A stretch of DNA of 62,781 nucleotides from Clostridia bacterium (lineage in GTDB: Bacteria > Bacillota > Clostridia > UMGS1840 > HGM11507), in the NCBI GenBank assembly GCA_017414505.1, contig JAFQLQ010000030.1:1-62781 (forward strand), in the 5' to 3' direction. A program made the translations under genes and the position numbers. Under the pieces are notes generated by a model that was not told where the DNA came from, did no database searches, and was given only the letters and a program-made list of their open reading frames with translations. Positions 7,912 to 14,889 of the stretch are shown piece after piece. How positions within the stretch are numbered: the stretch's first letter is position 1; the number at the start of each line of letters is the position of its first letter.

Positions 7912-8638
7912 TGTAAAAATTCATGTTGAAAATCTAAAGAAAAAATTTGGAAATAACGATGTTTTAAACGGGATTTCCGTTGATATCCATCTTGGTGAGG
8001 TTGTTTGTGTAATCGGACCTTCCGGTTCGGGTAAATCTACATTTTTAAGATGTCTTAATGGTCTTGAAAGTGCTTCATCCGGCGAAATTCTGGTTGGCGA
8101 ACACCGGATTAACGATAAAAAGACAAATATTAATAAGGTTCGTGAAAATATCGGTATGGTTTTTCAGCATTTTAATCTTTTTGCTAATATGAATGTTATT
8201 GATAACCTTATGCTTGCACCTGTAGACCTTAAAAAGGCAACAAAAGAGGAAGCGAGAGAAACTGCAATGAAGCTTCTTGAAACCGTTGGCCTGGCAGATA
8301 AGGCAGAGAGTTTTCCTTCACAGCTTTCAGGTGGTCAGAAGCAGAGAGTTGCCATCGCAAGAGCACTTGCTATGTCACCTGATATTATGCTTTTTGATGA
8401 ACCTACAAGTGCACTTGATCCGGAAATGGTAGGCGAGGTTCTTGCGGTTATGAAAGACCTTGCCAAAAACGGAATGACTATGGTGGTTGTTACTCATGAA
8501 ATGGGATTTGCCCGTGAAGTGGCAGACAGAGTTCTGTTTATTGACGAAGGCGTTGTTCTTGAAGAGGGCACTCCCGATGAAATTTTCACAAATCCCAAAC
8601 ACCCAAGAACTATTGACTTTTTGAATAAGGTCTTATAA
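7898..8638 (+). CDS. Amino-acid ABC transporter ATP-binding protein (GlnQ/HisP type)
   Basis: 246 residues. Walker A is GPSGSGKST (residues 40-48), the Q-loop is in [10 protein letters not shown], the signature is LSGGQKQR, Walker B is [14 protein letters not shown], and the switch His is in VTHEMGFA. It starts with GTG inside the end of the permease gene, with GGAAAGGAG upstream. It is the cytoplasmic motor of the importer. Full family length and all motifs intact. Confidence 0.96.
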   Translation: MAENNVKIHVENLKKKFGNNDVLNGISVDIHLGEVVCVIGPSGSGKSTFLRCLNGLESASSGEILVGEHRINDKKTNINKVRENIGMVFQHFNLFANMNVIDNLMLAPVDLKKATKEEARETAMKLLETVGLADKAESFPSQLSGGQKQRVAIARALAMSPDIMLFDEPTSALDPEMVGEVLAVMKDLAKNGMTMVVVTHEMGFAREVADRVLFIDEGVVLEEGTPDEIFTNPKHPRTIDFLNKVL

Positions 8639-8643
8639 TGATG

Positions 8644-8680
8644 AATTGACAATTCTTTTTAAAGGGTTGTCAATTTTTTT
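8644..8680 (+). terminator. Terminator of the amino-acid ABC operon
   Basis: AATTGACAA pairs with TTGTCAATT and is followed by a T run. The same downstream arm also contains the -35 of the next promoter. Confidence 0.75.
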
Positions 8681-8695
8681 GTTGTATGGTATAAT
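8667..8695 (+). promoter_or_regulatory. Promoter embedded in the terminator
   Basis: TTGTCA, 17-base spacer, TATAAT. It would transcribe the hairpin repeat as a roughly 190-base leader of the PQ-loop gene. Confidence 0.6.
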
Positions 8696-8699
8696 GATA

Positions 8700-8845
8700 T
8701 CATCGAAGATGAAATCGGCGATATAAATTCCTGATGGAATTTGCGATATACCTTCGGTGCGATATATCCTGACGGATGCGATATGTCCCTTTGGGACGAG
8801 ATAAGGAATTTATATCATATCGCAACGAAATGAAATGAGTATATA
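8700..8845 (+). repeat. Modular hairpin repeat element (GCGATAT units)
   Basis: GCGATAT recurs four times, each copy followed by a short hairpin: AATTCC/GGAATT, ACC/GGT, TCC/GGA and GTCCC/GGGAC. An outer stem encloses the set: GATATAAATTCC near the start pairs with GGAATTTATATC near the end. I recall similar intergenic repeats in gut Clostridia (recall, not a search). No open frame is seen in it. Confidence 0.65.
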
Positions 8846-8900
8846 GACAAAAAAGATTGGTATCCGGATTACACAGTATTTAGAAAGGAGAAAGCTTATT

Positions 8901-9209
8901 ATGGAATTTTATGAAATTTGCGAAATGATGATGATTATCAGCTTTGGCGCTTCGTGGCCTCTTAATGTGATTAAGTCATACAAAGCAAGAACTGCAAAAG
9001 GAAAAAGTCTTGGATTTTTATGTTTAATTCTTTTGGGCTATGTTGCAGGAATAACAGGTAAATTTATAAACGAAAAATATATGAGCAGTTTAGCGTCAAA
9101 CTGGTATGTGCTGTTCTTTTATTTTTTGAATTTTATTATGGTTTTTATAGATTTTCTTCTCTATTTCAGAAACAGAAAGCTTGATAAAAAAGGAAAAACC
9201 GATATTTAG
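8901..9209 (+). CDS. PQ-loop (SemiSWEET-like) membrane protein
   Basis: 102 residues with three hydrophobic helices. The first contains FGASWPLNVIKSYKARTAKGKS, where the PQ-loop family has its proline-turn and basic, T/S-x-x-S-rich loop (here WPLNVIKSYKARTAKGKSL). One three-helix unit is the size of a bacterial SemiSWEET half-transporter that works as a dimer. AGAAAGGAG precedes ATG. The next gene's ribosome site overlaps its stop, so the two are likely co-translated. Substrate unknown. Confidence 0.75.
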   Translation: MEFYEICEMMMIISFGASWPLNVIKSYKARTAKGKSLGFLCLILLGYVAGITGKFINEKYMSSLASNWYVLFFYFLNFIMVFIDFLLYFRNRKLDKKGKTDI

Positions 9210-9222
9210 GAGGGTAATATCA

Positions 9223-9948
9223 ATGAATGTTTTATCAATAGGAAACAGTTTTTCGCATGATGCACAAAGATATATCCATCGGATTGCAAAGGCTGATGGA
9301 TATACTCTTAACACCTTTAATCTTTATATAGGAGGATGTCCTCTTTCGCTTCATTATAGAAATATGATGAGCGAAAAAAGCACGTATACGCTTGAAATGA
9401 ATGGCGAAAGTACAGAATTTAGTGTGTCGTTAAAGGAGGCGCTTTTAAATCGTGACTGGGATGTAGTAACAATTCAACAAGTAAGCAACAAATCGCCTTA
9501 TTATGAAACTTATCAGCCATATCTTTCTAAAATAGCTGAGTATGTAAGACTTTGTGTACCTAAAGCAAAGATTGCAATCCATCAGACATGGGCATACGAA
9601 CAAGACTCTCATCGTTTGAATATTGAATTGGGCTACAATAATCACGTCGATATGTTTAAAGATATAGAAATAGCATATCAAAAAGCGGCAGAAGAAATCA
9701 ATGCAGATTTGGTTATACCATCGGGAAAGGTTTTTAATAAGCTGGCAGAATCAGGCATAAAAAATTTACATAGAGATACATTCCATGCAAGCCTGGGACA
9801 TGGAAGATATGCACTTGGATTGCTATGGTATTCTGTCATTTCAGGAAATGATGTGAAAAACAATACATTTTGCGATTTTGATGAAGAAATTTCTAAAGCA
9901 GATGTTGAAATAATAAAAGAATGTGTTGCAGAAATCTGCGATATTTAA
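9223..9948 (+). CDS. DUF4886 (SGNH-hydrolase-like) protein
   Basis: 241 residues. It starts MNVLSIGNSFSHDAQRYIHRIA, where GNSFS is the nucleophile-block motif of the DUF4886/SGNH-like family. DVVTIQQVSNKSPYY in the middle and DTFHASLGHGRYALGLLWYSV near the end, with the conserved D and H, complete the pattern. The ATG at 9223 is chosen over one 42 bases earlier because AGGAGGG sits 7 bases upstream and the family motif begins at once. There is no signal peptide. The likely activity is ester or acetyl hydrolysis, inferred from the fold only. Confidence 0.75.
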   Translation: MNVLSIGNSFSHDAQRYIHRIAKADGYTLNTFNLYIGGCPLSLHYRNMMSEKSTYTLEMNGESTEFSVSLKEALLNRDWDVVTIQQVSNKSPYYETYQPYLSKIAEYVRLCVPKAKIAIHQTWAYEQDSHRLNIELGYNNHVDMFKDIEIAYQKAAEEINADLVIPSGKVFNKLAESGIKNLHRDTFHASLGHGRYALGLLWYSVISGNDVKNNTFCDFDEEISKADVEIIKECVAEICDI

Positions 9949-9952
9949 AATA

Positions 9953-10012
9953 TTCCTGATATACGGTGCAATAAGAGGTTTATCTCATAGCAAGACGCAA
10001 TGAAACGGAGTA
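9953..10012 (+). repeat. Degenerate copy of the hairpin repeat
   Basis: ATTCCTGATATACGGTGC, then a TTTATCTCATAGCAAGACGC stretch and AATGAAACGGAG, echo in order the 8700-8845 element but without its full stems. It fills the gap before the phosphatase gene. Confidence 0.4.
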
Positions 10013-10018
10013 ATTTGT

Positions 10019-10477
10019 ATGATAAAAATTTTATTTGTCTGCCACGGCAATATTTGCCGCAGTCCTATGGCGGAATTTGTTTTTAAGGATATGGTAAAAA
10101 AGCTTGGAAAAAGTGATGAATTTTATATTGCATCAGCGGCTACAAGCTTTGAGGAGATAGGTAACCCCGTTCATTACGGTACGGCAGAAATTTTAGACAA
10201 GCTGGGTATTTCGTACAGCGGAAAGCGTGCGGTGCATCTTGAAAAATCGGATTACGATAAATATGACTATCTTATTTGTATGGATAATGCCAATGTGAGA
10301 AACACATTGCGTATTGTTGGGGGCGATAACGGAAAAAAGGTGTACAAGCTTCTTGAATTTGTTAATTCCGATGCGGATGTTGCAGATCCCTGGTACACCG
10401 GAAATTTTGACGTGACCTATAACGATGTTAAAAGAGGCTGTGAAGGGCTTTTAGAGAAAATTATTTCAGACAGATAA
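10019..10477 (+). CDS. Low-molecular-weight protein tyrosine phosphatase
   Basis: 152 residues. The P-loop is CHGNICR (Cys8-X5-Arg14) followed by SPMAE. The general-acid Asp is in VADPWYTGNFDVTY near residue 118. Both are the defining LMW-PTP sites and the length is normal. It is cytoplasmic and removes phosphate from protein tyrosine or arginine; the bacterial target is unknown. It is first in a tight four-gene run with an ElaA-like acetyltransferase, BirA and BioY. The ribosome site is weak (ACGGAG at a long spacing), within the degenerate repeat. Confidence 0.93.
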   Translation: MIKILFVCHGNICRSPMAEFVFKDMVKKLGKSDEFYIASAATSFEEIGNPVHYGTAEILDKLGISYSGKRAVHLEKSDYDKYDYLICMDNANVRNTLRIVGGDNGKKVYKLLEFVNSDADVADPWYTGNFDVTYNDVKRGCEGLLEKIISDR

Positions 10478-10496
10478 GGTGAAAATGGAGAAAAAT

Positions 10497-10922
10497 ATGA
10501 ATTTTAAAGCTAAGGAATTTAACAAGCTTACAACAGGTGAGCTTTACGAAATATTGAAATCAAGGTCAGAAATTTTTATTCTGGAACAGAAAATAAACTG
10601 TCAGGATATGGATGACAAGGATTATATTAGTCTGCATTGCTTTCTTGAAGATAACGGAAGGGTAGTTGCGTACTTAAGGGCGTTTTCTGATGCCGGCGGT
10701 GTTAAAATAGGCAGAGTTCTTTCTATAAGGCACAAAAAAGGTCTGGGAAGACAATTGATGGAGAAAAGTATTCCTGAGATTAAAAAACATTTTAACTGCC
10801 GGAAAATACATATTAATTCCCAGAAACACGCAGTCGGGTTTTATGAAAAATTCGGTTTTAAAACAATTTCAGATGAATTTCTGGAAGAGGGAATTATTCA
10901 TGTAGCAATGGAGCTTTGTTAG
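10497..10922 (+). CDS. ElaA-like GNAT acetyltransferase
   Basis: 141 residues, starting MNFKAKEFNKLTTGELYEIL and continuing SRSEIFILEQKINCQDMDDKD. That L-x-x-R...F-x-x-EQ-x-x-x-x-D-x-D arrangement is the hallmark of ElaA-type GNATs. The acetyl-CoA loop RHKKGLGRQLMEKS and the end NSQKHAVGFYEKFGFK fit. Starts at 10479 (GTG) or 10485 (ATG) are also possible. I prefer 10497, which has GGAG 6 bases upstream. Substrate unknown. It lies between the phosphatase and birA. Confidence 0.8.
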   Translation: MNFKAKEFNKLTTGELYEILKSRSEIFILEQKINCQDMDDKDYISLHCFLEDNGRVVAYLRAFSDAGGVKIGRVLSIRHKKGLGRQLMEKSIPEIKKHFNCRKIHINSQKHAVGFYEKFGFKTISDEFLEEGIIHVAMELC

Positions 10923-10935
10923 TTGGGAGAAGTTT

Positions 10936-11727
10936 ATGATTTTAAAAGAAAAAATACACAGCCTGCTTTTGGGAGAAGCAAAAAACTACCGTCTTACGGT
11001 GGAGAATGAGGTTGCTTCTACCAACACTGTTTTAAAGGAACAAGCAAAAAGCGGACTCAGAGAAAATTCAATACTTATTGCCAACAGTCAGACTGCAGGC
11101 AGGGGACGGATGGGGCGCAGTTTCTTTTCGCCCGGGAATACCGGTATTTATATGAGTATTCTGTTTTTTAGGGATATTCCTGTTACCGATGCAGTTTTTA
11201 TAACTACTTCTGCGGCGGTTGCTGCTGCAAAAGCTATTGAAAAAATCGGCAGAAAAAAGGCGGAAATCAAATGGGTTAACGATATTTATACAGACGGGAA
11301 AAAAGTCTGCGGAATTTTAACAGAAGCTCAGTCCAACGTAAAAACGGGAAAACTTGATTTTGCCGTTTTGGGAATTGGAGTTAATGTTTTTATGCCCGAA
11401 AACGAATTTCCCGCTGAAATAAGGGAAATTGCCTCTTCTGTAATGGACTGCGGAAGTGATGAGAATATTATGAATCTTCTTGCCGCAGAAATATTAAATA
11501 ATGTATGTGAATATATTTCGGATATAAAAAGCAGGGAATATATTGAAGAATACAAAAGCCGTTCCATGCTTACGGGCAGAGAGGTTTATGTTATTAAAGG
11601 TGATATAAAAACTTCTGCAAAGGCTATCGGAATAGATGATGAGGCACGTCTTATGGTGGAATATGAAAGCGGCGAAAGGGAAACTTTGTCCTTTGGTGAG
11701 GTTTCGGTAAAAAAGGTGGCTCAATGA
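10936..11727 (+). CDS. birA: Biotin-[acetyl-CoA-carboxylase] ligase, no HTH domain
   Basis: 263 residues. The biotinyl-5'-AMP loop is GRGRMGRSFFSP near residues 55-66. EIKWVNDIYTDGKKVCGILTEA holds the conserved Lys (KWVND) of the active site, and a small C-terminal SH3-like domain follows. The protein begins directly with the catalytic domain, so the N-terminal winged-helix repressor domain of bifunctional BirA is absent. It should attach biotin to carrier proteins without acting as a biotin repressor. It overlaps the bioY start by 4 bases (ATGA). Confidence 0.94.
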   Translation: MILKEKIHSLLLGEAKNYRLTVENEVASTNTVLKEQAKSGLRENSILIANSQTAGRGRMGRSFFSPGNTGIYMSILFFRDIPVTDAVFITTSAAVAAAKAIEKIGRKKAEIKWVNDIYTDGKKVCGILTEAQSNVKTGKLDFAVLGIGVNVFMPENEFPAEIREIASSVMDCGSDENIMNLLAAEILNNVCEYISDIKSREYIEEYKSRSMLTGREVYVIKGDIKTSAKAIGIDDEARLMVEYESGERETLSFGEVSVKKVAQ

Positions 11728-12233
11728 AAACGAACGTAATGGTGAGAAACGCTTTTTTTACTGCGCTTTTATGTATTTTATCTGTAATAGCTTTGCCGGT
11801 TTCTGAAGTACCTTTTTCTCTTGGGCTGGTTGGTGTTTTTATGTGCGGACTTATTCTTACGCCTGAAAACGCTTTTATTTCCGCTTTGTGCTATATTTTA
11901 ATAGGGGCAATTGGTGTTCCTGTTTTTGCAGGATTTAAAGGAGGCATCGGAATACTTATTGGTGCGACCGGAGGTTTTATTTTTTCTTACCCGCTTGTGG
12001 CTTTTTGTGTTTCTTATTTTTCACATCTTACGGGCAGGAAAAATCTGCTTGCTGATATATGGGCTATGATTGCTTCACTTATTATTTGTTATGCTATCGG
12101 AACAGGGTGGTTTTCGGTTATTACGGGGAGTAATTTTTTTGGTGCACTGGCAGTTACTGTTTATCCTTTTACTGTTTTTGACCTTATAAAAATTGTAATT
12201 TGTTTAATTTTGCGTCGGTTTGTTAAAATTTAA
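11724..12233 (+). CDS. bioY: Biotin transporter substrate-binding component BioY
   Basis: 169 residues, about six membrane helices, ECF-type S component. FSLGLVGVFMCGLILTPENAFISALCYILIGAIGVPVFAGFKGGIGILIGATGGF-type segments match BioY: ALxYxLxGAxGxPVFA, then GGxxxLxGPTGG, here GATGG. It imports biotin, presumably with a shared ECF module encoded elsewhere. Placement directly after birA joins uptake to use and suggests reliance on scavenged biotin. No bio synthesis gene is in the window. Confidence 0.93.
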   Translation: MKTNVMVRNAFFTALLCILSVIALPVSEVPFSLGLVGVFMCGLILTPENAFISALCYILIGAIGVPVFAGFKGGIGILIGATGGFIFSYPLVAFCVSYFSHLTGRKNLLADIWAMIASLIICYAIGTGWFSVITGSNFFGALAVTVYPFTVFDLIKIVICLILRRFVKI

Positions 12234-12243
12234 ACATAAAAAA

Positions 12244-12275
12244 ATCGCCGAAAATGGCGTAAAATAGGCGTTTTT
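12244..12275 (+). terminator. Possible terminator after bioY
   Basis: CGCC can pair with either of two following GGCG copies, the second followed by five T residues. The stem is weak. Confidence 0.4.
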
Positions 12276-12372
12276 GAGCGGTTTTAATAGCAAAAATCAA
12301 TATATTTAACAGTTACTTTTTATAAAAAATACATAATTTTTTAAAATTTTAATAAAATTTACCAGAAATGTC

Positions 12373-12401
12373 TTGAAATTATCGGATTTATCGTGTATAA
12401 T
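12373..12401 (+). promoter_or_regulatory. Promoter of the HU gene
   Basis: TTGAAA, 17-base spacer, perfect TATAAT; about 100 bases of leader to the HU start. Confidence 0.8.
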
Positions 12402-12504
12402 CAATGTTAGTAGAATTGTGTTTCGGGAAGTTGATTCACAAGATACTAAACGGAATATCTATTCTGTAAAAAATATATTTCAATAGGGAAGGGAGGAAAT
12501 TCTA

Positions 12505-12777
12505 ATGAACAAAACAGAATTAATCGCTGAAATCGTTAAAGCTTCCGGTTTATCCAAAAAAGATTCCGAAGCAGCTTTAAACGCTACTATCGCTAGTATC
12601 ACAAGTGCTCTTACAAAAGGTGACAAAGTTTCCTTAATCGGCTTCGGTTCTTTCGAAGTTAGAACAAGAGCTGCTAGAACAGGTAAAAATCCGCAGACAG
12701 GTGCAGAAATCAAAATTCCTGCAACTAAAGCTCCTGTTTTCAAAGCTGGTAAAGCTCTTAAAGACGCAGTTAAATAA
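12505..12777 (+). CDS. hup: DNA-binding protein HU
   Basis: 90 residues, the exact family length. It starts [20 protein letters not shown]. The family core [28 protein letters not shown] carries the DNA-arm (RTGKNPQTG) followed by [20 protein letters not shown]. It is a histone-like dimer that bends and compacts chromosomal DNA. GGGAGGA precedes ATG and a strong promoter lies 100 bases upstream. It is monocistronic between a promoter and a strong terminator. Codon use is more restricted than in its neighbours, as expected for a highly expressed gene. Confidence 0.97.
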   Translation: MNKTELIAEIVKASGLSKKDSEAALNATIASITSALTKGDKVSLIGFGSFEVRTRAARTGKNPQTGAEIKIPATKAPVFKAGKALKDAVK

Positions 12778-12793
12778 TTATTGTTGTCTATAA

Positions 12794-12824
12794 AAAACGG
12801 TCTGATTCGTCAGACCGTTTTTTA
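12794..12824. terminator. Bidirectional terminator between hup and nadE
   Basis: A 12-bp perfect stem, AAAACGGTCTGA with TCAGACCGTTTT, around a TTCG loop, T-rich on one side and A-rich on the other. It serves both convergent genes. Confidence 0.88.
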
Positions 12825-12830
12825 TTCCCT

Positions 12831-13565
12831 TTATAAATCGGAGCTTTTAAACATAGGCATCATTTTAAGCTTAAACAGATTGTTTTTATGTTTTGTGTCA
12901 ATAAGCTCTTTTTTTGCTTTATCTTCAATTATTCCTTCTCTGATGTATTTATCCAGTTCTGCATAGGTGAAGCCAAGATTTTCTTCATCAGTTTTTCCGC
13001 AAAGTCCGTCAATAGGTGTTTTATCCACAAGAACATCCGGAAGTCCTAAAATTCTTCCTATTTCCTTAACCTCGGTAACGGTAAGGTTTGCCATTGGTGA
13101 AAAATCTCCTGCCGCATCACCATAACGGGTGGAATAGCCTACCCAGTCCTCGGATAAGTTGCAGGTATTGACAACTCTGCCGTTGCAGCTCTGAGCAACT
13201 GCATAAACAGTAGCCATTCTTATTCTGGGCGGAACATTCACTTTGGTCTGATTTGAGATTTCAAGGTTTTCGGGCATAGCGTTTAAAAGACCGTCTACTG
13301 CCGCTTTAACATTTATTTCGTAGTGCTTTATTCCAAGATGATTAACAAGCATATAAGCCATATCTATATCGTGCTGTTCTCCGCAGGGCATAAGAACCCC
13401 GATAACACGTTCTTTACCAAGTGCTTCAACGCAAAGTGCCGCCGCAACCGAGCTGTCTTTTCCGCCGGATATTCCGATAACGGCGTTACAACCTTTTCCG
13501 TTTTCTTCAAAAAAAGCTTTTATCCATTCAACGCATTCGTTTTTTACTTTTAAAGCATCAAACAT
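12831..13565 (-). CDS. nadE: NAD synthetase (ammonia-dependent type)
   Basis: 244 residues. The PP-loop ATP site is SGGKDSS (residues 33-39). The NLSEDWVGYSTRYGDAAGDFSPMANLTVTEV-type stretch binds deamido-NAD, and DEENLGFTYAELD is the typical C-terminal motif. It converts nicotinate adenine dinucleotide to NAD. There is no N-terminal glutaminase domain, so free ammonia is the likely nitrogen donor. It starts 3 bases after the stop of a nicotinamidase-like gene; together they form part of a pyridine salvage route. Confidence 0.93.
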   Translation of the reverse strand: MFDALKVKNECVEWIKAFFEENGKGCNAVIGISGGKDSSVAAALCVEALGKERVIGVLMPCGEQHDIDMAYMLVNHLGIKHYEINVKAAVDGLLNAMPENLEISNQTKVNVPPRIRMATVYAVAQSCNGRVVNTCNLSEDWVGYSTRYGDAAGDFSPMANLTVTEVKEIGRILGLPDVLVDKTPIDGLCGKTDEENLGFTYAELDKYIREGIIEDKAKKELIDTKHKNNLFKLKMMPMFKSSDL

Positions 13566-13568
13566 AGT

Positions 13569-14102
13569 TTAACCTCCGATTACATTAATCTGACAGCATT
13601 TCATAGTTTCAAGTGCCGCTTTATGGGTTTCCTTACTTACCCCGGCACAGCAGGAGGCGTCTACCGAAACAGGTGTTTCGGGGAAGTTTGCTTTTAAAAT
13701 AAGTGCGTTTGAAACTACACAAATATCTGTGCACAAGCCAATAAGCTCAATTTCTATTTCATCGGGATTGTAAAACTCTGATATAATCTGTGGAAGCTCC
13801 ACCGAGCCGAAAGTAACCTTTTCAACCTCTGTATAAGCATCCTTTGTGTCCAGAGCTTCCTGAACTTTTTTGTTAAGCTGCCATCCTTTTGTGTCCTTTA
13901 TACAGTGCGGAACAGGTAGTTTTTTTCCCTCACTTGTTTCCATATAATTATCCGTATGAGTATCATAGGTTACAAAAATTTCACCGTCAAAATTTTTGAT
14001 TTTATTTACCACATTATCAACGATACCAACTGCATCTTCAGAGCCCAGAGCACCGTCAACAAAATCATTTTGCATATCTACAACAATTAAAATTTTATTC
14101 AT
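13569..14102 (-). CDS. Nicotinamidase-like cysteine hydrolase
   Basis: 177 residues of the isochorismatase-like hydrolase fold. The catalytic Asp is in ILIVVDMQNDFVDG, the Lys in VEKVTFGS, and the Cys in IGLCTDICVVSNALI. A metal-site-like DTHTDNY is present. The next gene is nadE, which supports nicotinamide to nicotinate conversion in NAD salvage. An upstream GTG-type start would add 11 residues without a ribosome site. The ATG at 14102 is chosen because it overlaps the preceding gene's stop (ATGA) and has GGTGGTG upstream. Confidence 0.85.
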   Translation of the reverse strand: MNKILIVVDMQNDFVDGALGSEDAVGIVDNVVNKIKNFDGEIFVTYDTHTDNYMETSEGKKLPVPHCIKDTKGWQLNKKVQEALDTKDAYTEVEKVTFGSVELPQIISEFYNPDEIEIELIGLCTDICVVSNALILKANFPETPVSVDASCCAGVSKETHKAALETMKCCQINVIGG

Positions 14103-14374
14103 ATCAAAAACACCACCACTAAAATAATAAACCATACAGTTATGTTCAATACAACAGAAAACGGAACAAGTTTTTTAAAATTACTATGCTTGGTTTTATG
14201 ATGAAATATTCTCATTCCGAAATGAGCACCTATTCCGCCCATCAGAAAAGCTTCTGTCAGAAGAAGGCCTTCGCTCAGCCTTCTCCAGCCCTTTATCGCT
14301 TTAAGCTTGTCCAGTCCATAAGTAAAAAATACTATTAAATTCCATATAATATATAAAATCAAACAACCTAACAT
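14099..14374 (-). CDS. DUF1294 membrane protein
   Basis: 91 residues with three hydrophobic helices. The family signature is clear: YGLDKLKAIKGWRRLSEGLLL, then EAFLMGGIGAHFGMRIFHHKTKHSNF, matching DUF1294 (DK-x-x-A...R-x-x-E...GG-x-x-G-x-x-x-x-x-x-x-x-HKT). Function unknown. A GTG at 14401 would extend it by 9 residues with no ribosome site. The ATG at 14374 overlaps the stop of the small gene before it, implying translational coupling. It also overlaps the nicotinamidase-like gene by 4 bases. Confidence 0.82.
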   Translation of the reverse strand: MLGCLILYIIWNLIVFFTYGLDKLKAIKGWRRLSEGLLLTEAFLMGGIGAHFGMRIFHHKTKHSNFKKLVPFSVVLNITVWFIILVVVFLI

Positions 14375-14532
14375 ATTGTATACACGAAATTTTCGTAGCA
14401 CAGCTTGGAACCAATATCTGTTCCAACCGGCAATAAAGCCATAGCAATGAAAATTTCTGCTCCATCCTCTATATTTTTTATAGTAGCGTATTCGCCTTCT
14501 ATATTTTCCACAATGTAATATTTAGTTTCCAT
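14368..14532 (-). CDS. Small DUF3006-like protein
   Basis: 54 residues, METKYYIVENIEGEYATIKN and onward. The pattern of a short strand, ENIEGEYATI, then IEDGAEIFI, LPVGTDIGSKL resembles the small DUF3006 beta-barrel proteins (D-R-I-E-G...A-V, then P-x-x-x-x-E-G-D). AAAGGTG precedes the ATG. Its TAG stop overlaps the ATG of the DUF1294 gene, which supports it as a real gene of the same operon. Function unknown and family call tentative. Confidence 0.65.
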   Translation of the reverse strand: METKYYIVENIEGEYATIKNIEDGAEIFIAMALLPVGTDIGSKLCYENFVYTIC

Positions 14533-14550
14533 AGTTTTCACCTTTTTAAA

Positions 14551-14884
14551 GATGGGACGATAAAAATCGTCCCATCAGACTGTCGAAAAAGTCGGTCTAC
14601 CGCAGAAAAATTATTTATCAATGAAAAAGTGCCGGTGAAAAGCCTCTCACCTTGGGAGAGGTGTCACGCAGTGACAGAGAGGGTGAAAGCCTTGCGGCTA
14701 CTGCTTTTCGCCCAAATGATCCTTGCCGTACCTTATGTACTGTCTGCGTTTGGCTCGCCCTTCGGGAGAGCTGGCAGCGTTAGCTGACTGAGAGGGTTGA
14801 CGAAATATACCTTCCTTTTTCGGCATCTGACAGCGTGTCGATAGGTTTATCGACACGCTGATGGGACGATAAAAATCGTCCCAT
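14551..14884. repeat. Composite intergenic repeat (gene-free 357-base gap)
   Basis: Two identical 25-base hairpin units (arms GATGGGACGAT / ATCGTCCCAT) mark the two ends, at 14551-14575 and 14860-14884. Between them lie a CCTCTCACCTTGGGAGAGG hairpin with GTCACGCAGTGAC and GAGAGGGTG (14643-14685), a second block with CCCTTCGGGAGAGCTGGCAG continuing to GCTGACTGAGAGGG (14758-14796), and a 12-bp stem CAGCGTGTCGAT/ATCGACACGCTG (14831-14860). No open frame is supported. The GAGAGG and AGCTGACTGAGAGGG blocks resemble repeats I recall from many gut Clostridia. Confidence 0.7.
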
Positions 14885-14889
14885 ACTTA

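Noticed and set aside
8700..8880. A known riboswitch before the PQ-loop gene
   Set aside because: The region is a serial hairpin repeat with a degenerate second copy nearby; no recognised aptamer core could be identified.
14860..14884. GGGACGAT hairpin as the terminator of icd
   Set aside because: No T-tract follows on the minus strand and an identical copy lies 309 bases away, so it is better read as a repeat.
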